Source: Membranipora membranacea (lineage: Eukaryota; Bryozoa; Gymnolaemata; Cheilostomatida; Membraniporidae). From it: a DNA stretch of 64,000 nucleotides. A program made the position numbers and the translations under genes. The notes below the pieces were generated by a model, which worked only from the letters and a program-made list of their open reading frames with translations, was not told the origin of the DNA and did no database searches. Below, piece by piece: positions 35,101 through 50,129 of this stretch. The stretch covers positions 2,542,001 to 2,606,000 of the forward strand of contig OU612071.1 in assembly GCA_914767715.1 (NCBI GenBank), given 5' to 3'. How positions within the stretch are numbered: the first letter of the stretch is position 1; each line of letters starts with the position of its first letter.

Positions 35101-37864
35101 CAATTTTATTGCATCTAAAATATCATATCATATTATGTTGAATCAATAGGCTCTAGAGGCTGGCTACTCATATATTTACATTTTTGCAATCGACCATGAC
35201 ACCTTGTCGACATTCAATTATCCACACTCTCTTTACTCAACAAAAACATGGTCCATGCTTCTAAAAAGTTATACAAGGTTGCGATCACTTCACTTTTGGT
35301 TAGCCGGGTAAACCTTCTTCCGGGAGTTATTGCACAATCAAGTAGAGGGTGCCCTGGGACTGCATCTATTATACTGCAACAAGTTATAATGTTGTTACAT
35401 TTAAGGATTCGGTTAGCCAAACAGGTGGGCTGCCTCAATAAACAACAAATCTGAGATGGCCTCCAAAAAAATCTGAAGCAATTCTCCACGCGGTGCATTG
35501 AAACGATCCAAGTACAATTGAGACCTAAGCTGGATGAAGATATCAGTTAGAGCAATTACAGACATTGTTTTCTCAGAGTAAATTTTCTAATCCCTCACGA
35601 AAATCTTATTTGTAAACAACCAGTTGTATTGCAGTCTCTGTGTTTCATTACAGGGAAAGAATTTGTTACTGTTGTGCCTTGTTTATCTTTTCCAAATGAT
35701 TTAAAGGCAATGTAATATTAGAATATCAAAACCTGAGGATAACCTTGGTGTCTCAAGACTGATTAAAATTGAAGGTTGATTTAAATCAGATGTCTTGTCA
35801 CAAGCCACATCCCGGAGCATAGGCGGCGAAATTCGTTGCCTTAGTGGGCAGGCCACAATATCTGCGTCAGGTTGCTCTCTGTTTGCACGCAGGTCGGAGG
35901 ACACCTGGGTGCCAACCAAAGCCCAGTAGAAGATGGACCGCAGATACATTCGATATGAGGCCCTTTCGATAAATTTAAGGTTCAATGATTGCACAGACCA
36001 AGGGTACATTGTGGCAGCATCATTCAAGGATTGTTATAGTTATTGCTATTGTAAAAACTGCCACAATACTGCCTTCCTAGCTATACCCATCGTATCAATT
36101 TAGCTAGGATAGTTAGGTGTAATTTAAGCGTATAACTTCATGTCTAATTGTGGAGTAAGGCTGTACAAAGAGAAATTTTTACGGGAGAGCCTGCATATTC
36201 TCTTTTTTATTGTAATCAAAAACTTTGAATTCAGTTCATTCTCCAGAACCCTATAATTGTGACAAATAGATGAAAGGAGTTTTTGGCATCAAGCTTCCCA
36301 TAACTTTCCCCATGACGCAAAGCTTGCAGATACCTTGACCAAGGAGTAAAAAACTCTTTACTTGACTATTGTTAAAAAATTTACTCTGAATCCCTTTACT
36401 CTGTGAAGCAGTCTATCCACATGCTTGAAACTAAAATGTTTTACACAGATAGATAGATGGGGTGATAACTCTATACTGCAAATGAGCGACCAAATTTCAA
36501 CAATAAGAGAAGACAACTTCTTGGCCTAAGATTTGCTCAAATTGACTTTAATGAACTGAGAAGGTGATAGGTTGTATCCATATCCAATATTGACTTAGAG
36601 TCAGTTTTCATTTCCTAAGTGATGTTAGGGGAATATCTTCTTTTCTTTCAGATAATATTTTAATTTTTGGTTGTAAACTGAAACAGGATAGTTTTCTGCC
36701 AGGTTTACCTGGAATTCTCCAATCACTTGGCCCAGGTCGGGACCATTTCCCCCTTGTGATTTAATTGTGGACAACGTTTTAACCAGGTTGTTGGCGGGGG
36801 TGGAGTTGAGTTTTTTATGTTTCTCGGGACTGCGCACTTGGGAACTCTTGTTGAACGGTGATTTCCTCTAGGGTGACCCTTTCTAAATAGATTACATAGT
36901 TCCTAGCCTGTGATGAGACAGTGACACCTGTGGTGTTGTAACATTGCCATCAGAGAAAATTGTTCGATTTAGACAATTAAATTCTTGAGCATTTAAACAC
37001 GGCTTGTAAGATTTGCTTAAGTACCTAGCATTGTTCTCCAGCGAAGCTGTGTATAGGATTATATCATTGATCAGGTGATACAGCAGTACTTTTAATTGTT
37101 TTGGTTGTTCTAAATTATTTGGAGCAGATTTCATAAGTTTAATAATTAACAAAGGTTCACAACTTGAGTTTCTGTGTGTTATCCTTATTATGAAAGTATC
37201 GATAACAATTTGTTTACATATCAGTTTGAAAAGATCCGTACAATGAAACAGAAATATATCACATATTCTAAGCAAGACTAAATTATAGTCATAACTCCTT
37301 GGTTGAAGCTGGAAACAGTAACCAGTCGCAGCATTAGAAGGCAGTGTTGTTGAGTTCAACAAGTGTTATTCTTTTTTCTCAATTAAGCAACATGTCAATC
37401 TTTTACAACAACACATGTTGTATTACACTCTCCGAACCCTCCATTATCTGTTTTAGTTACTGGGTGCAAGCGGACGTGGATGGTATAGCTGCCACCACAA
37501 TAAGGATATCATAATCACTAAGCTTCAACTTAAGAAAACCAATATCAATCATCATTAAATTATGTCAGTTGTCGATGTCATTAAACCAAGTAGTGTATTT
37601 TTTCCCTAATCACACAAAACTTAATATCAATTATTTGACATCTGGCAGTTTGAAATTATCCACATAATATGACAAGTGTCCAAAACTTTTATTGGCATAA
37701 TAATTGATCCAACAACTATTAGTATGTAGGCGTATTAAGTTCAGATCCTGCACCCTACCTCCTGGGAACAATGATATTTCCCTATCAACCATAATTTATA
37801 TGGAAATAAACAATATGAAAATAATAACAGCTTCCAGCTCATCAGATGTTGCCTGTCCTGAAAG

Positions 37865-37872
37865 TATAAAAG
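37865..37872 (+). promoter_or_regulatory. TATA box of peptide gene D
   Basis: TATAAAAG; the 5' UTR exon ends at 37952. Confidence 0.7.
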
Positions 37873-38123
37873 AAGAGACCAATTAATACAAAGATCACAA
37901 GACTACAGCCTCACATCACTGCACAGCACTGTCTCAAACCTCTTAATCCACAGTAAGTATCTGGTTGTAAATTTACTGATCAGGAATTGTATGAGGTAAT
38001 GCCGCGTTGGAAGTAAATTTTTGTATTTGTTTTCTGTATTATCTCATTGAGGAAGTTTCTATAAATCAAGCTGGTATAATGGAATGCATATTCTTTATCT
38101 GATGTAGATAGAAGAAACTGGAA

Positions 38124-38622
38124 ATGAAGGTCTTTGCACTTCTATCCCTGATCGTTACTGCACTTGGTGAGTTTCACTTCTTCTTCTTGTTTTATATTTT
38201 TTCAGTGAATACTGAGACCTGTTCTACATGTGGTATTTAGGTAGATATTGGATGACCGATGCATTAATGTTTCCACCGACTGTGGTGTTTTATGATCTTC
38301 AAAGACATAATTAAACCATATCTGATATAATTAGTTACATTGAGGTCTAAAATACGAATCACCCCATAGCATTTCATCAGATCACATTCACTCCATAAGC
38401 GTGGTTGATCTTGAAATGTAATATAATAGACGGTACAGAATAAACTGTTTGATGATTGTGATGATAATTTATTTATCATCGCAACTGCAAAAGGGTAATG
38501 TTCATAAGTTTATAAATTTACACTGTGTTTTTATAGCTGTTGTACAGATTGAAGCTGGGATCTTAAGTTCGGTGATAGAGTCAGTAGCTACCGAAGTAGC
38601 TGTTGACGAAATCGAAGGCTAA
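38124..38622 (+). CDS. Secreted short peptide gene, copy D (short allele)
   Basis: Exon 2 38108-38166, exon 3 38537-38647 with TAA at 38620-38622, 3' UTR exon from 38851, AATAAA at 38937 and 38954. The product is 42 residues. Against copy A, the mature peptide starts GILSSVIE rather than GVFSSVIK, loses four residues through an in-frame 12-nt deletion, and has Ala to Glu before IEG. It therefore has no basic residue and is strongly acidic (ends VDEIEG). The heptad-like spacing of Val and Ile survives. This is the allele type of all later copies. Confidence 0.7.
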
Positions 38623-41600
38623 ACACCCACCAGCGGACCAAATTGAGGTGAGCAGATACAATAAGACTACAATCTTTGTATTATAGATATTGCACATATA
38701 TGTACTGATAAGAAAACAAATTATAATGAAAATTCTAAAATAATTTTATTGGTTGATGCAACTCTGAATATTTGTTTTTTAATGTTGTCGTAAACAAATC
38801 AGTTTTATGCATATAAATCAAATTAATTTATTTTTTCCAAAACATTCTAGGTTCGAGATATGTCTGCAACCAAGAGAAAATCACACAGGATTTATAAGCT
38901 CTTGTCAATCAACTGTGTATTGAATCTAATTTAATCAATAAATAATATTTAGCAATAAAGCAAAACCTCCTTGCACACAGTTTAATAATTATATTTCAAA
39001 CACAAATAACAATTCCTAAATTATTATGGCATTCAGTTTGGTTATGTCATACCCATAAGATAGAGAGCGAAACCTCCTATGCCATTCTACACCATTAAAG
39101 GGAACTGAAATTGATTGTTCAAGCCAGAACAGTGACAGGACTCACAACATCTGCACGTGCTTACATTGTAAAATCTAAAGTTACTTAAGGGTACCAGAAA
39201 GGTACAATTTCATACATGGTATACATTGAACTCAATCCTGGAACAGCAGCTCACTCATAGCCTTATAAACAACAATCACTCAATTTAGGAATACTTACTT
39301 GATTTTATGAACTCCTCAATCCTCTAATAATTTAAGTTTATAGATGTCTATGTGATTTGCTATGTGAAATGCTATGTGAAATGCTATGTGATTGGCTGTC
39401 CCTAGTAGAGGGTGCCATCTTTACTGTATGACCACGTGACAGTCACCTGACTAAAACCGTTACAACAAGATGCATTCTTCCGGATATAATGCAGTCTCTA
39501 ATAAAATATTCATTGATTTATGGATTTGTTTCATAGTGTTTTAATGTTTTATATTATCAAGACAGGCATGAATAAAAGTTTTTATGTTCAAAATAACCAC
39601 CAAATAAAAGAAAAAGACACTAGTTTATACAAATTGTTGCTCACAGAAAATTGATTTTTTTATTAATCACACTTTGCGCAAACTCCAAAAGGCTACTAGG
39701 AACTGAGCTCGATGTCAAATGAAGAATTGTGAGAATGTCTATTGGAAAATACAGCTCCCTGATTGTAGAATGTTGAGTTGAAAATGCTATTCTAAGAATA
39801 GTACAATTCAATGATGGTATATTATAGTGACGTAGGGGGTACCTGCATGGTACATGTCATCTTCATGGGGCTCAGTTATTTAAAGTCAAAAATGCTCAGT
39901 TGTAGTTATCTCCTCCTTACTTTTCGTAAAGCTATCTCCTTCCTACATTTTTTAATTCAGAATAACCACATTTGGTCACCTGGATCGTTAGTCAATCAGC
40001 TAACTATTCATTCATCTTTTTCTGCAAAAAACTCCAAATCTGACAAAAAATCTCCAAGTTCGTGTTTTTCTGTTCGGGAAGAATTAAATTTCGACATGGT
40101 AACTCACAGAGATCTGGTTTTTTTTGGGAGCATCTGTTCATCACATTATCCAAGTCAGCTTTTGAGGGCATCTTTGAAATATTTTTTAAACATAATTAAA
40201 ATTGCGATTTACTTTTTCATTACGGTGTTTATTTCATCCATCAGTGCAGTGGCAATGTTGCACAAGGCAGTGCAAAGAGCCTATATATTTGTTGATTCTA
40301 TGCCATTGTGCACAGTTTCAAACAAATTCTAATTGCCTTTTATCAAAGGAGTGGAGCAATTTACAAATGACAATGGAGATGCTAAACTGAACTTAAACAA
40401 AAGAATATTTCTGTTGGTTGATATAACCTTTCAGTATAGATTGTGGTGACCCATCAGTCCCCCATCAAATTCTTTCATAATGACTATAGACCGCAAAATA
40501 ATTAATATTATTAATATTTCCAAACATGGTTTGGAATTGGCTTTTTCAGTTGATACTGTTCAATGATAGCATTTTCAAACTACACCCAAATGTTTGAGCT
40601 TATATTTTACTTGAATGTCATCCTAATATTTTTATTATTGAAAAACACTAATGTAACTGTGCTGGATGCGTATAGGATTATGATAACTGTGTGTCTGGAG
40701 GGATCACCCTTAATAACACACATGATATTCTATGTGAAATATTCTGCTGCATTTTCAGTGAGCTGGTTTTTGTATGTTCGACCTTGGTGTAGTTATCACC
40801 ATTAAGGAATTGCAGTCCTGAAATAACCATCGACAGCATTCATGTTACGGTTGAGTTTGTACATTTTCTTAAAAATCGTGCCCTGGGACTGCATCTTTAC
40901 TGCAACAAGTTATAATGTTGTTACTTTTGAGGATTCGGTCAGCCAAACAGGTGGGCTACCTCAAAAAACAACAAATCTGAGATGGCCTCCAAACAAAATT
41001 GGAAGCAATTCTTCACGCAGTGCATTGAAACGATCCAAGTACAATTGAGACCTCTGCTGGATGAAGATATCAGTGAGAGCAATTACAGACATTGTTTTCT
41101 CAGAGTAAATTTTCTAATCCCTCAAGAAAATCTTATTTGTAAACAACCAGTGTATTGCAGTCTCTATGTTTCATTACAGGGAAAGAATTTGTTACTGTTG
41201 TGCCTTGTTAATCTTTTCCAAAGGATTTAAAGGCAATGTAATTTTAGAATATCTAAACCTGAGGATTACCTTTGTGTCTCAAGACTTGTTGCTTCTCATG
41301 ATATTTATGTATTATAGCATTATTACATCAGATTAAAACTGAAGGTTCAATTAAATCAGATGTCTAGTCGCAAGCAACATCCCGGACCATAGGATGCAAA
41401 ATTTGTTGCCTTAGTGGCCAGGCCGCAATATCTGCTCCAGGTTGCTCTCTGTTTGCAGGCGGGTCGGAGCACACCTGGGTTCCAACCAAAGCCCAGTGCT
41501 AGATAATTTGTAATTCCTGCTCAGTCCAAATATACTTTCCAACCAGCATTCCAAGCCCGAAACCCCAGTTCTGATACAAAAAATTTAGCCCATATTGAGT

Positions 41601-43996
41601 GCCCCGTTTTTTATACCAATTTTATTGCATCTAAAATATCATATCATATTATGTTGAATCAATAGGCTCTAGAGGTTGGCTACTCATATATTTACATTTT
41701 TGCAATCGACCATGACACCTTGTCGACATTCAATTATCCACACTCTCTTTACTCAACAAAAACATGGTCCATGCGATCACTTCACTTTTGGTTAGCCGGG
41801 TAAACCTTCTTCCGGGAGTTATTGCACAATCGAGTAGAGGGTGCCCTGGGACTGCATCTATACTGCAACACGTTATAATGTTGTTACTTATGAGGATTCG
41901 GTTAGCCAAACAGGTGGGCTGCCTCCATAAACAACAAATCTGAGATGGCCTCCAAAAAAGTCTGAAGCAATTCTCCACGCGGTGCATTGAAACGATCCAA
42001 GTACAATTGAGACCTAAGCTGGATGAAGATATCAGTTAGAGCAATTACAGACATTGTTTTCTCAGAGTAAATTTTCTAATTCCTCAAGAAAATCTTATTT
42101 GTAAACAACCAGTTGTATTGCAGTCTCTGTGTTTCATTACAGGGAAAGAATTTGTTACTGTTGTGCCTTGTTTATCTTTTCAAAATGATTTAAAGGCAAT
42201 GTAATATTAGGATATCAAAACCTGAGGATAACCTATGTGTCTCAAGACTGATTAAAATTGAAGGTTGATTTAAATCAGATGTCTTGTCACAAGCCACATC
42301 CCGGAGCATAGGCGGCGAAATTCGTTGCCTTAGTGGCCAGGCCACAATATCTGCGCCAGGTTGCTCTCTGTTTGCACGCAGGTCGGAGGACACCTGGGCG
42401 CCAACCAATGCCCAGTAGAAGATGGACCGCAGATACATTCGATATGAGGCCCTTTCGATAAATTTAAGGTTCAATGATTGCACAGACCAAGGGTACATTG
42501 TGGCAGCATCATTCAAGGATTGTTATAATTATTCCTATTGTAAAAACTGCCACAATACTGCCTTCCTAGCTATACCCATCGTATCAATTTAGCTAGGATA
42601 GTTAGGTGTAATTTAAGCGTATAACTTCATGTCTAATTGTGGAGTAAGGCTGTACAAAGAGAAATTTTTAAGGGAGAGCCTGCATATTCTCTTTTTTATT
42701 GTAATCAAAAACTTTGAATTCAGTTCATTCTCCAGAACCCTATAATTGTGACAAATAGATGAAAGGAGTTTTTGGCATCAAGCTTCCCATAACTTTCCCC
42801 ATGACGCAAAGCTTGCATATACCTTGACCAAGGAGTAAAAAACTCGGGACCATTTCCCCCTTGTGATTTAATTGTGGACAACGTTTTAACCAGGTTGTTG
42901 GCGGGGGTGGAGTTGGGTTTTTTATGCTTCTCGGCACTGCGCACTTGGGAACTCTTGTTGAACGGTGATTTCCTCTAGGGTGACCCTTTCTAAATAGATA
43001 ACATAGTTCCTAGCCTGTGATGAGACAGTGACACCTGTGGTGTTGTAACATTGCCATCAGAGAAAATTGTTCGATTTAGACAATTAAATTCTTGAGCATT
43101 TAAACCCGGCTTGTAAGATTTGCTTAAGTACCTAGCATTGTTCTCCAGCGAAGCTGTGTATAGGATTATATCATTGATCAGGTGATACAGCAGTACTTTT
43201 AATTGTTTTGGTTGTTCTAAATTATTTGGAGCAGATTTCATAAGTTTAATAATTAACAAAGGTTCACAGCTTGAGTTTCAGTGTGTTATCCTTATTATGA
43301 AAGTATCGATAACAATTTGTTTACATAGCAGTTTGAAAAGATCAGTACAATGAAACAGAGTTACACAGTGATTTAGCGAACAGAAATATATCACATATTC
43401 TAAGCAAGACTAAATTATAGTCATAACTCCTTGCTTGAAGCTGGAAACAGTAACCAGTCGCAGCATTAGAAGGCAGTGTTGTTGAGTTCAACAATTTTTA
43501 TTCTTTTTTCTCAATTAAGCAACATGTCAATCTTTTACAACAACACATGTTGTATTACACTCTCCGAACCCTCCATTATCTGTTTTAGTTACTGGGTGCA
43601 AGCGGACGTGGATGGTATAGCTGCCACCACAATAAGGATATCATAATCACTAAGCTTCAACTTAAGAAAACCAATATCAATCATCATTAAATTATGTCAG
43701 TTGTCGATGTCATTAAACCAAGTAGTGTATTTTTTCCCTAATCACACAAAACTTAATATCAATTATTTGACATCTGGCAGTTTGAAATTATCCGCATAAT
43801 ATGACAAGTGTCCAAAACTTTTATTGGCATAATAATTGATCCAACAACTATTAGTATGTAGGCGTATTAAGTTCAGATCCTGCACCCTACCTCCTGGGAA
43901 CAATGATATTTCCCTATCAACCATAATTTATATGGAAATAAACAATATGAAAATAATAACAGCTTCCAGCTCATCAGATGTTGCCTGTCCTGAAAG

Positions 43997-44004
43997 TATA
44001 AAAG
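43997..44004 (+). promoter_or_regulatory. TATA box of peptide gene E
   Basis: TATAAAAG; the 5' UTR exon ends at 44084. Confidence 0.7.
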
Positions 44005-44255
44005 AAGAGACCAATTAATACAAAGATCACAAGACTACAGCCTCACATCACTGCACAGCACTGTCTCAAACCTCTTAATCCACAGTAAGTATCTGGTTGT
44101 AAATTTACTGATCAGGAATTGTATGAGGTAATGCCGCGTTGGAAGTAAATTTTTGTATTTGTTTTCTGTATTATCTCATTGAGGAAGTTTCTATAAATCA
44201 AGCTGGTATAATGGAATGCATATTCTTTATCTGATGTAGATAGAAGAAACTGGAA

Positions 44256-44754
44256 ATGAATGTCTTTGCACTTCTATCCCTGATCGTTACTGCACTTGGT
44301 GAGTTTCACTTCTTCTTCTTGTTTTATATTTTTTCAGTGAATACTGAGACCTGTTCTACATGTGGTATTTAGGTAGATATTGGATGACTGATGCATTAAT
44401 GTTTCCACCGACTGTGGTGTTTTATGATCTTCAAAGACATAATTAAACCATATCTGATATAATTAGTTACATTGAGGTCTAAAATACGAATCACCCCATA
44501 GCATTTGATCAGATCACATTCACTCCATAAGCGTGGTTGATCTTGAAATGTAATATAATAGACGGTACAGAATAAACTGTTTGATGATTGTGATGATAAT
44601 TTATTTATCATCGCAACTGCAAAATGGTAATGTTCATAATTTTATAAATTTACACTGTGTTTTTATAGCTGTTGTACAGATTGAAGCTGGGATCTTAAGT
44701 TCGGTGATAGAGTCAGTAGCTACCGAAGTAGCTGTTGACGAAATCGAAGGCTAA
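44256..44754 (+). CDS. Secreted short peptide gene, copy E (Lys2Asn signal)
   Basis: Exon 2 44240-44298, exon 3 44669-44779, 3' UTR exon from 44984, AATAAA at 45070 and 45087. The mature region is as in D. Codon 2 is AAT instead of AAG, so the signal peptide opens MNVFALLSLIVTALA and has lost its only basic n-region residue, which may lower secretion efficiency. Confidence 0.7.
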
Positions 44755-47700
44755 ACACCCACCAGCGGACCAAATTGAGGTGAGCAAATACAATAAGACT
44801 ACAATCTTTGTATTATAGATATTGCACGTATATGTACAGATAAGAAAACAAAATTATAATGAAAATTCTAAAATAATTTTAATGGTTGATGCAACTCTGA
44901 ATATTTGTTTTTTAATGTTGTCGTAAACAAATCAGTTTTATGCATATAAATCAAATTAATTTATTTTTTCCAAAACATTCTAGGTTCGAGATATGTCTGC
45001 AACCAAGAGAAAATCACACAGAATTTATAAGCTCTTGTCAATCAACTGTGTATTGAATCTAATTTAATCAATAAATAATATTTAGCAATAAAGCAAAACC
45101 TCCTTGCACACAGTTTAATAATTATATTTCAAACACAAATAACAATTCCTAAATTATTATGGCATTCAGTTTGGTTATGTCATACCCATAAGATAGAGAG
45201 CGAAACCTCCTATGCCATTCTACACTATCAAAGGGAACTGAAATTGATTGTTCAAGCCAGAACAGTGACAGGACTCACAACATCTGCACGTGCTTACATT
45301 GTAAAATCTAAAGTTACTTAAGGGTACCAGAAAGGTACAATTTCATACATGGTATACATTGAACTCAATCCTGGAACAGCAGCTCACTCATAGCCTTATA
45401 AACAATAATCACTCAATTTAGGAATACTTACTTGATTTTATGAACTCCTCAATCCTCTAATAATTTAAGTTTATAGATGTCTATGTGATTTGCTATGTGA
45501 AATGCTATGTGAAATGCTATGTGATTGGCTGTCCCTAGTAGAGGGTGCCATCTTTACTGTATGACCACGTGACAGTCACCTGACTAAAACCGTTACAACA
45601 AGATGCATTCTTCCGGATATAATGCAGTCTCTAATAAAATATTCATTGATTTATGGATTTGTTTCATAGTGTTTTAATGTTTTATATTATCAAGACAGGC
45701 ATGAATAAAAGTTTTTTTGTTCAAAATAACCACCAAATAAAAGAAAAAGACACTAGTTTATACAAATTGTTGCTCACAGAAAATTGATTTTTTTATTAAT
45801 CACACTTTGCGCAAACTCCAAAAGGCTACTAGGAACTGAGCTCGATGTCAAATGAAGAATTGTGAGAATGTCTATTGGAAAATACAGCTCCCTGATTGTA
45901 GAATGTTGAGTTGAAAATGCTATTCTAAGAATAGTACAATTCAATGATGGTATATTATAGTGACGTAGGGGGTACCTGCATGGTACATGTCATCTTCATG
46001 GGGCTCAGTTATTTAAAGTCAAAAATGCTCAGTTGTAGTTATCTCCTCCTTACTTTTCGTAAAGCTATCTCCTTCCTACATTTTTTAATTCAGAATAACC
46101 ACATTTGGTCACCTGGATCGTTAGTCAATCAGCTAACTATTCATTCATCTTTTTCTGCAAAAAACTCCAAATCTGACAAAAAATCTCCAAGTTCGTGTTT
46201 TTCTGTTCGGGAAGAATTAAATTTCGACATGGTAACTCACAGAGATCTGGTTTTTTTTGGGAGCATCTGTTCATCACATTATCCAAGTCAGCTTTTGAGG
46301 GCATCTTTGAAATATTTTTTAAACATAATTAAAATTGCGATTTACTTTTTCATTACGGTGTTTATTTCATCCATCAGTGCAGTGGCAATGTTGCACAAGG
46401 CAGTGCAAAGAGCCTATATATTTGTTGATTCTATGCCATTGTGCACAGTTTCAAACAAATTCTAATTGCCTTTTATCAAAGGAGTGGAGCAATTTACAAA
46501 TGACAATGGAGATGCTAAACTGAACTTAAACAAAAGAATATTTCTGTTGGTTGATATAACCTTTCAGTATAGATTGTGGTGACCCATCAGTCCCCCATCA
46601 AATTCTTTCATAATGACTATAGACCGCAAAATAATTAATATTATTAATATTTCCAAACATGGTTTGGAATTGGCTTTTTCAGTTGATACTGTTCAATGAT
46701 GGCATTTTCAAACTACACCCAAATGTTTGAGCTTATATTTTATTTGAATGTCATCCTAATATTTTTATTATTGAAAAACACTAATGTAACTATGCTGGAT
46801 GCGTATAGGATTATGATAACTGTGTGTCTGGAGGGATCACCCTTAATAACACACATGATATTCTATGTGAAATATTCTGCTGCATTTTCAGTGAGCTGGT
46901 TTTTGTATGTTCGACCTTGGTGTAGTTATCACCATTAAGGAATTGCAGTCCTGAAATAACCATCGACAGCATTCATGTTACGGTTGAGTTTGTACATTTT
47001 CTTAAAAATCGTGCCCTGGGACTGCATCTATACTGCAACAAGTTATAATGTTGTTACTTTTGAGGATTCGGTCAGCCAAACAGGTGGGCTACCTCAAAAA
47101 ACAACAAATCTGAGATGGCCTCCAAACAAAATTGGAAGCAATTCTTCACGCAGTGCATTGAAACGATCCAAGTACAATTGAGACCTCTGCTGGATGAAGA
47201 TATCAGTGAGAGCAATTACAGACATTGTTTTCTCAGAGTAAATTTTCTAATCCCTCAAGAAAATCTGATTTGTAAACAACCAGTGTATTGCAGTCTCTAT
47301 GTTTCATTACAGGGAAAGAATTTGTTACTGTTGTGCCTTGTTAATCTTTTCCAAAGGATTTAAAGGCAATGTAATTTTAGAATATCTAAACCTGAGGATT
47401 ACCTTTGTGTCTCAAGACTTGTTGCTTCTCATGATATTTATGTATTATAGCATTATTACATCAGATTAAAACTGAAGGTTCAATTAAATCAGATGTCTAG
47501 TCGCAAGCAACATCCCGGACCATAGGATGCAAAATTTGTTGCCTTAGTGGCCAGGCCGCAATATCTGCTCCAGGTTGCTCTCTGTTTGCAGGCGGGTCGG
47601 AGCACACCTGGGTTCCAACCAAAGCCCAGTGCTAGATAATTTGTAATTCCTGCTCAGTCCAAATATACTTTCCAACCGGCATTCCAAGCCCGAAACCCCA

Positions 47701-50129
47701 GTTCTGATACAAAAAATTTAACCCATATTGAGTGCCCCGTTTTTTATACCAATTTTATTGCATCTAAAATATCATATCATATTATGTTGAATCAATAGGC
47801 TCTAGAGGTTGGCTACTCATATATTTACATTTTTGCAATCGACCATGACACCTTGTCGACATTCAATTATCCACACTCTCTTTACTCAACAAAAACATGG
47901 TCCATGCGATCACTTCACTTTTGGTTAGCCGGGTAAACCTTCTTCCGGGAGTTATTGCACAATCGAGTAGAGGGTGCCCTGGGACTGCATCTATACTGCA
48001 ACACGTTATAATGTTGTTACTTATGAGGATTCGGTTAGCCAAACAGGTGGGCTGCCTCCATAAACAACAAATCTGAGATGGCCTCCAAAAAAGTCTGAAG
48101 CAATTCTCCACGCGGTGCATTGAAACGATCCAAGTACAATTGAGACCTAAGCTGGATGAAGATATCAGTTAGAGCAATTACAGACATTGTTTTCTCAGAG
48201 TAAATTTTCTAATTCCTCAAGAAAATCTTATTTGTAAACAACCAGTTGTATTGCAGTCTCTGTGTTTCATTACAGGGAAAGAATTTGTTACTGTTGTGCC
48301 TTGTTTATCTTTTCAAAATGATTTAAAGGCAATGTAATATTAGGATATCAAAACCTGAGGATAACCTATGTGTCTCAAGACTGATTAAAATTGAAGGTTG
48401 ATTTAAATCAGATGTCTTGTCACAAGCCACATCCCGGAGCATAGGCGGCGAAATTCGTTGCCTTAGTGGCCAGGCCACAATATCTGCGCCAGGTTGCTCT
48501 CTGTTTGCACGCAGGTCGGAGGACACCTGGGCGCCAACCAATGCCCAGTAGAAGATGGACCGCAGATACATTCGATATGAGGCCCTTTCGATAAATTTAA
48601 GGTTCAATGATTGCACAGACCAAGGGTACATTGTGGCAGCATCATTCAAGGATTGTTATAATTATTCCTATTGTAAAAACTGCCACAATACTGCCTTCCT
48701 AGCTATACCCATCGTATCAATTTAGCTAGGATAGTTAGGTGTAATTTAAGCGTATAACTTCATGTCTAATTGTGGAGTAAGGCTGTACAAAGAGAAATTT
48801 TTAAGGGAGAGCCTGCATATTCTCTTTTTTATTGTAATCAAAAACTTTGAATTCAGTTCATTCTCCAGAACCCTATAATTGTGACAAATAGATGAAAGGA
48901 GTTTTTGGCATCAAGCTTCCCATAACTTTCCCCATGACGCAAAGCTTGCATATACCTTGACCAAGGAGTAAAAAACTCGGGACCATTTCCCCCTTGTGAT
49001 TTAATTGTGGACAACGTTTTAACCAGGTTGTTGGCGGGGGTGGAGTTGGGTTTTTTATGCTTCTCGGCACTGCGCACTTGGGAACTCTTGTTGAACGGTG
49101 ATTTCCTCTAGGGTGACCCTTTCTAAATAGATAACATAGTTCCTAGCCTGTGATGAGACAGTGACACCTGTGGTGTTGTAACATTGCCATCAGAGAAAAT
49201 TGTTCGATTTAGACAATTAAATTCTTGAGCATTTAAACCCGGCTTGTAAGATTTGCTTAAGTACCTAGCATTGTTCTCCAGCGAAGCTGTGTATAGGATT
49301 ATATCATTGATCAGGTGATACAGCAGTACTTTTAATTGTTTTGGTTGTTCTAAATTATTTGGAGCAGATTTCATAAGTTTAATAATTAACAAAGGTTCAC
49401 AGCTTGAGTTTCAGTGTGTTATCCTTATTATGAAAGTATCGATAACAATTTGTTTACATAGCAGTTTGAAAAGATCAGTACAATGAAACAGAGTTACACA
49501 GTGATTTAGCGAACAGAAATATATCACATATTCTAAGCAAGACTAAATTATAGTCATAACTCCTTGCTTGAAGCTGGAAACAGTAACCAGTCGCAGCATT
49601 AGAAGGCAGTGTTGTTGAGTTCAACAATTTTTATTCTTTTTTCTCAATTAAGCAACATGTCAATCTTTTACAACAACACATGTTGTATTACACTCTCCGA
49701 ACCCTCCATTATCTGTTTTAGTTACTGGGTGCAAGCGGACGTGGATGGTATAGCTGCCACCACAATAAGGATATCATAATCACTAAGCTTCAACTTAAGA
49801 AAACCAATATCAATCATCATTAAATTATGTCAGTTGTCGATGTCATTAAACCAAGTAGTGTATTTTTTCCCTAATCACACAAAACTTAATATCAATTATT
49901 TGACATCTGGCAGTTTGAAATTATCCGCATAATATGACAAGTGTCCAAAACTTTTATTGGCATAATAATTGATCCAACAACTATTAGTATGTAGGCGTAT
50001 TAAGTTCAGATCCTGCACCCTACCTCCTGGGAACAATGATATTTCCCTATCAACCATAATTTATATGGAAATAAACAATATGAAAATAATAACAGCTTCC
50101 AGCTCATCAGATGTTGCCTGTCCTGAAAG

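Larger units (their letters stand above)
30566..37047 (+). repeat. Array unit C (6482 bp)
   Basis: The longest full unit. It begins TGTGTATAGGATTATATC, abutting the 13.2-kb insertion, and ends GCGAAGC. It keeps a ~380-bp segment (about 36357-36738) missing from D-G, including the empty CTTAGAGT target site (36594-36601) of the foldback-like element. A TATCGATA palindrome (30715-30722) followed by AACAAT and TGTTTAC lies about 690 bp upstream of the TATA box and recurs in D-H. Modules at 34363-34981 and 35349-35927. Confidence 0.9.
37048..43154 (+). repeat. Array unit D (6107 bp)
   Basis: Lacks 26 bp (GAGTTACACAGTGATTTAGC and six more bases) that C and E-H have near the unit start, apparently lost between short ACAG repeats. 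Shares the ~380-bp deletion with E-G. Modules at 40878-41497 and 41841-42416. Confidence 0.9.
43155..49287 (+). repeat. Array unit E (6133 bp)
   Basis: Near-identical to F over its whole length, sharing private variants such as ATCCGCATAATATG and GTTCAACAATTTTT. Modules at 47011-47630 and 47974-48549. Confidence 0.92.

Noticed and set aside
39811-40332. 173-codon plus-strand ORF repeated in D, E, F and G
   Set aside because: In units A and C the same region is frame-shifted or cut by stops, and D-G are so recently copied that an intact ORF carries no weight. No start, splice or domain evidence.
41730-41987. 85-codon minus-strand ORF in module 2 and 82-codon plus-strand ORF in module 1
   Set aside because: Frames are interrupted in units B or C, and no motif is recognised.
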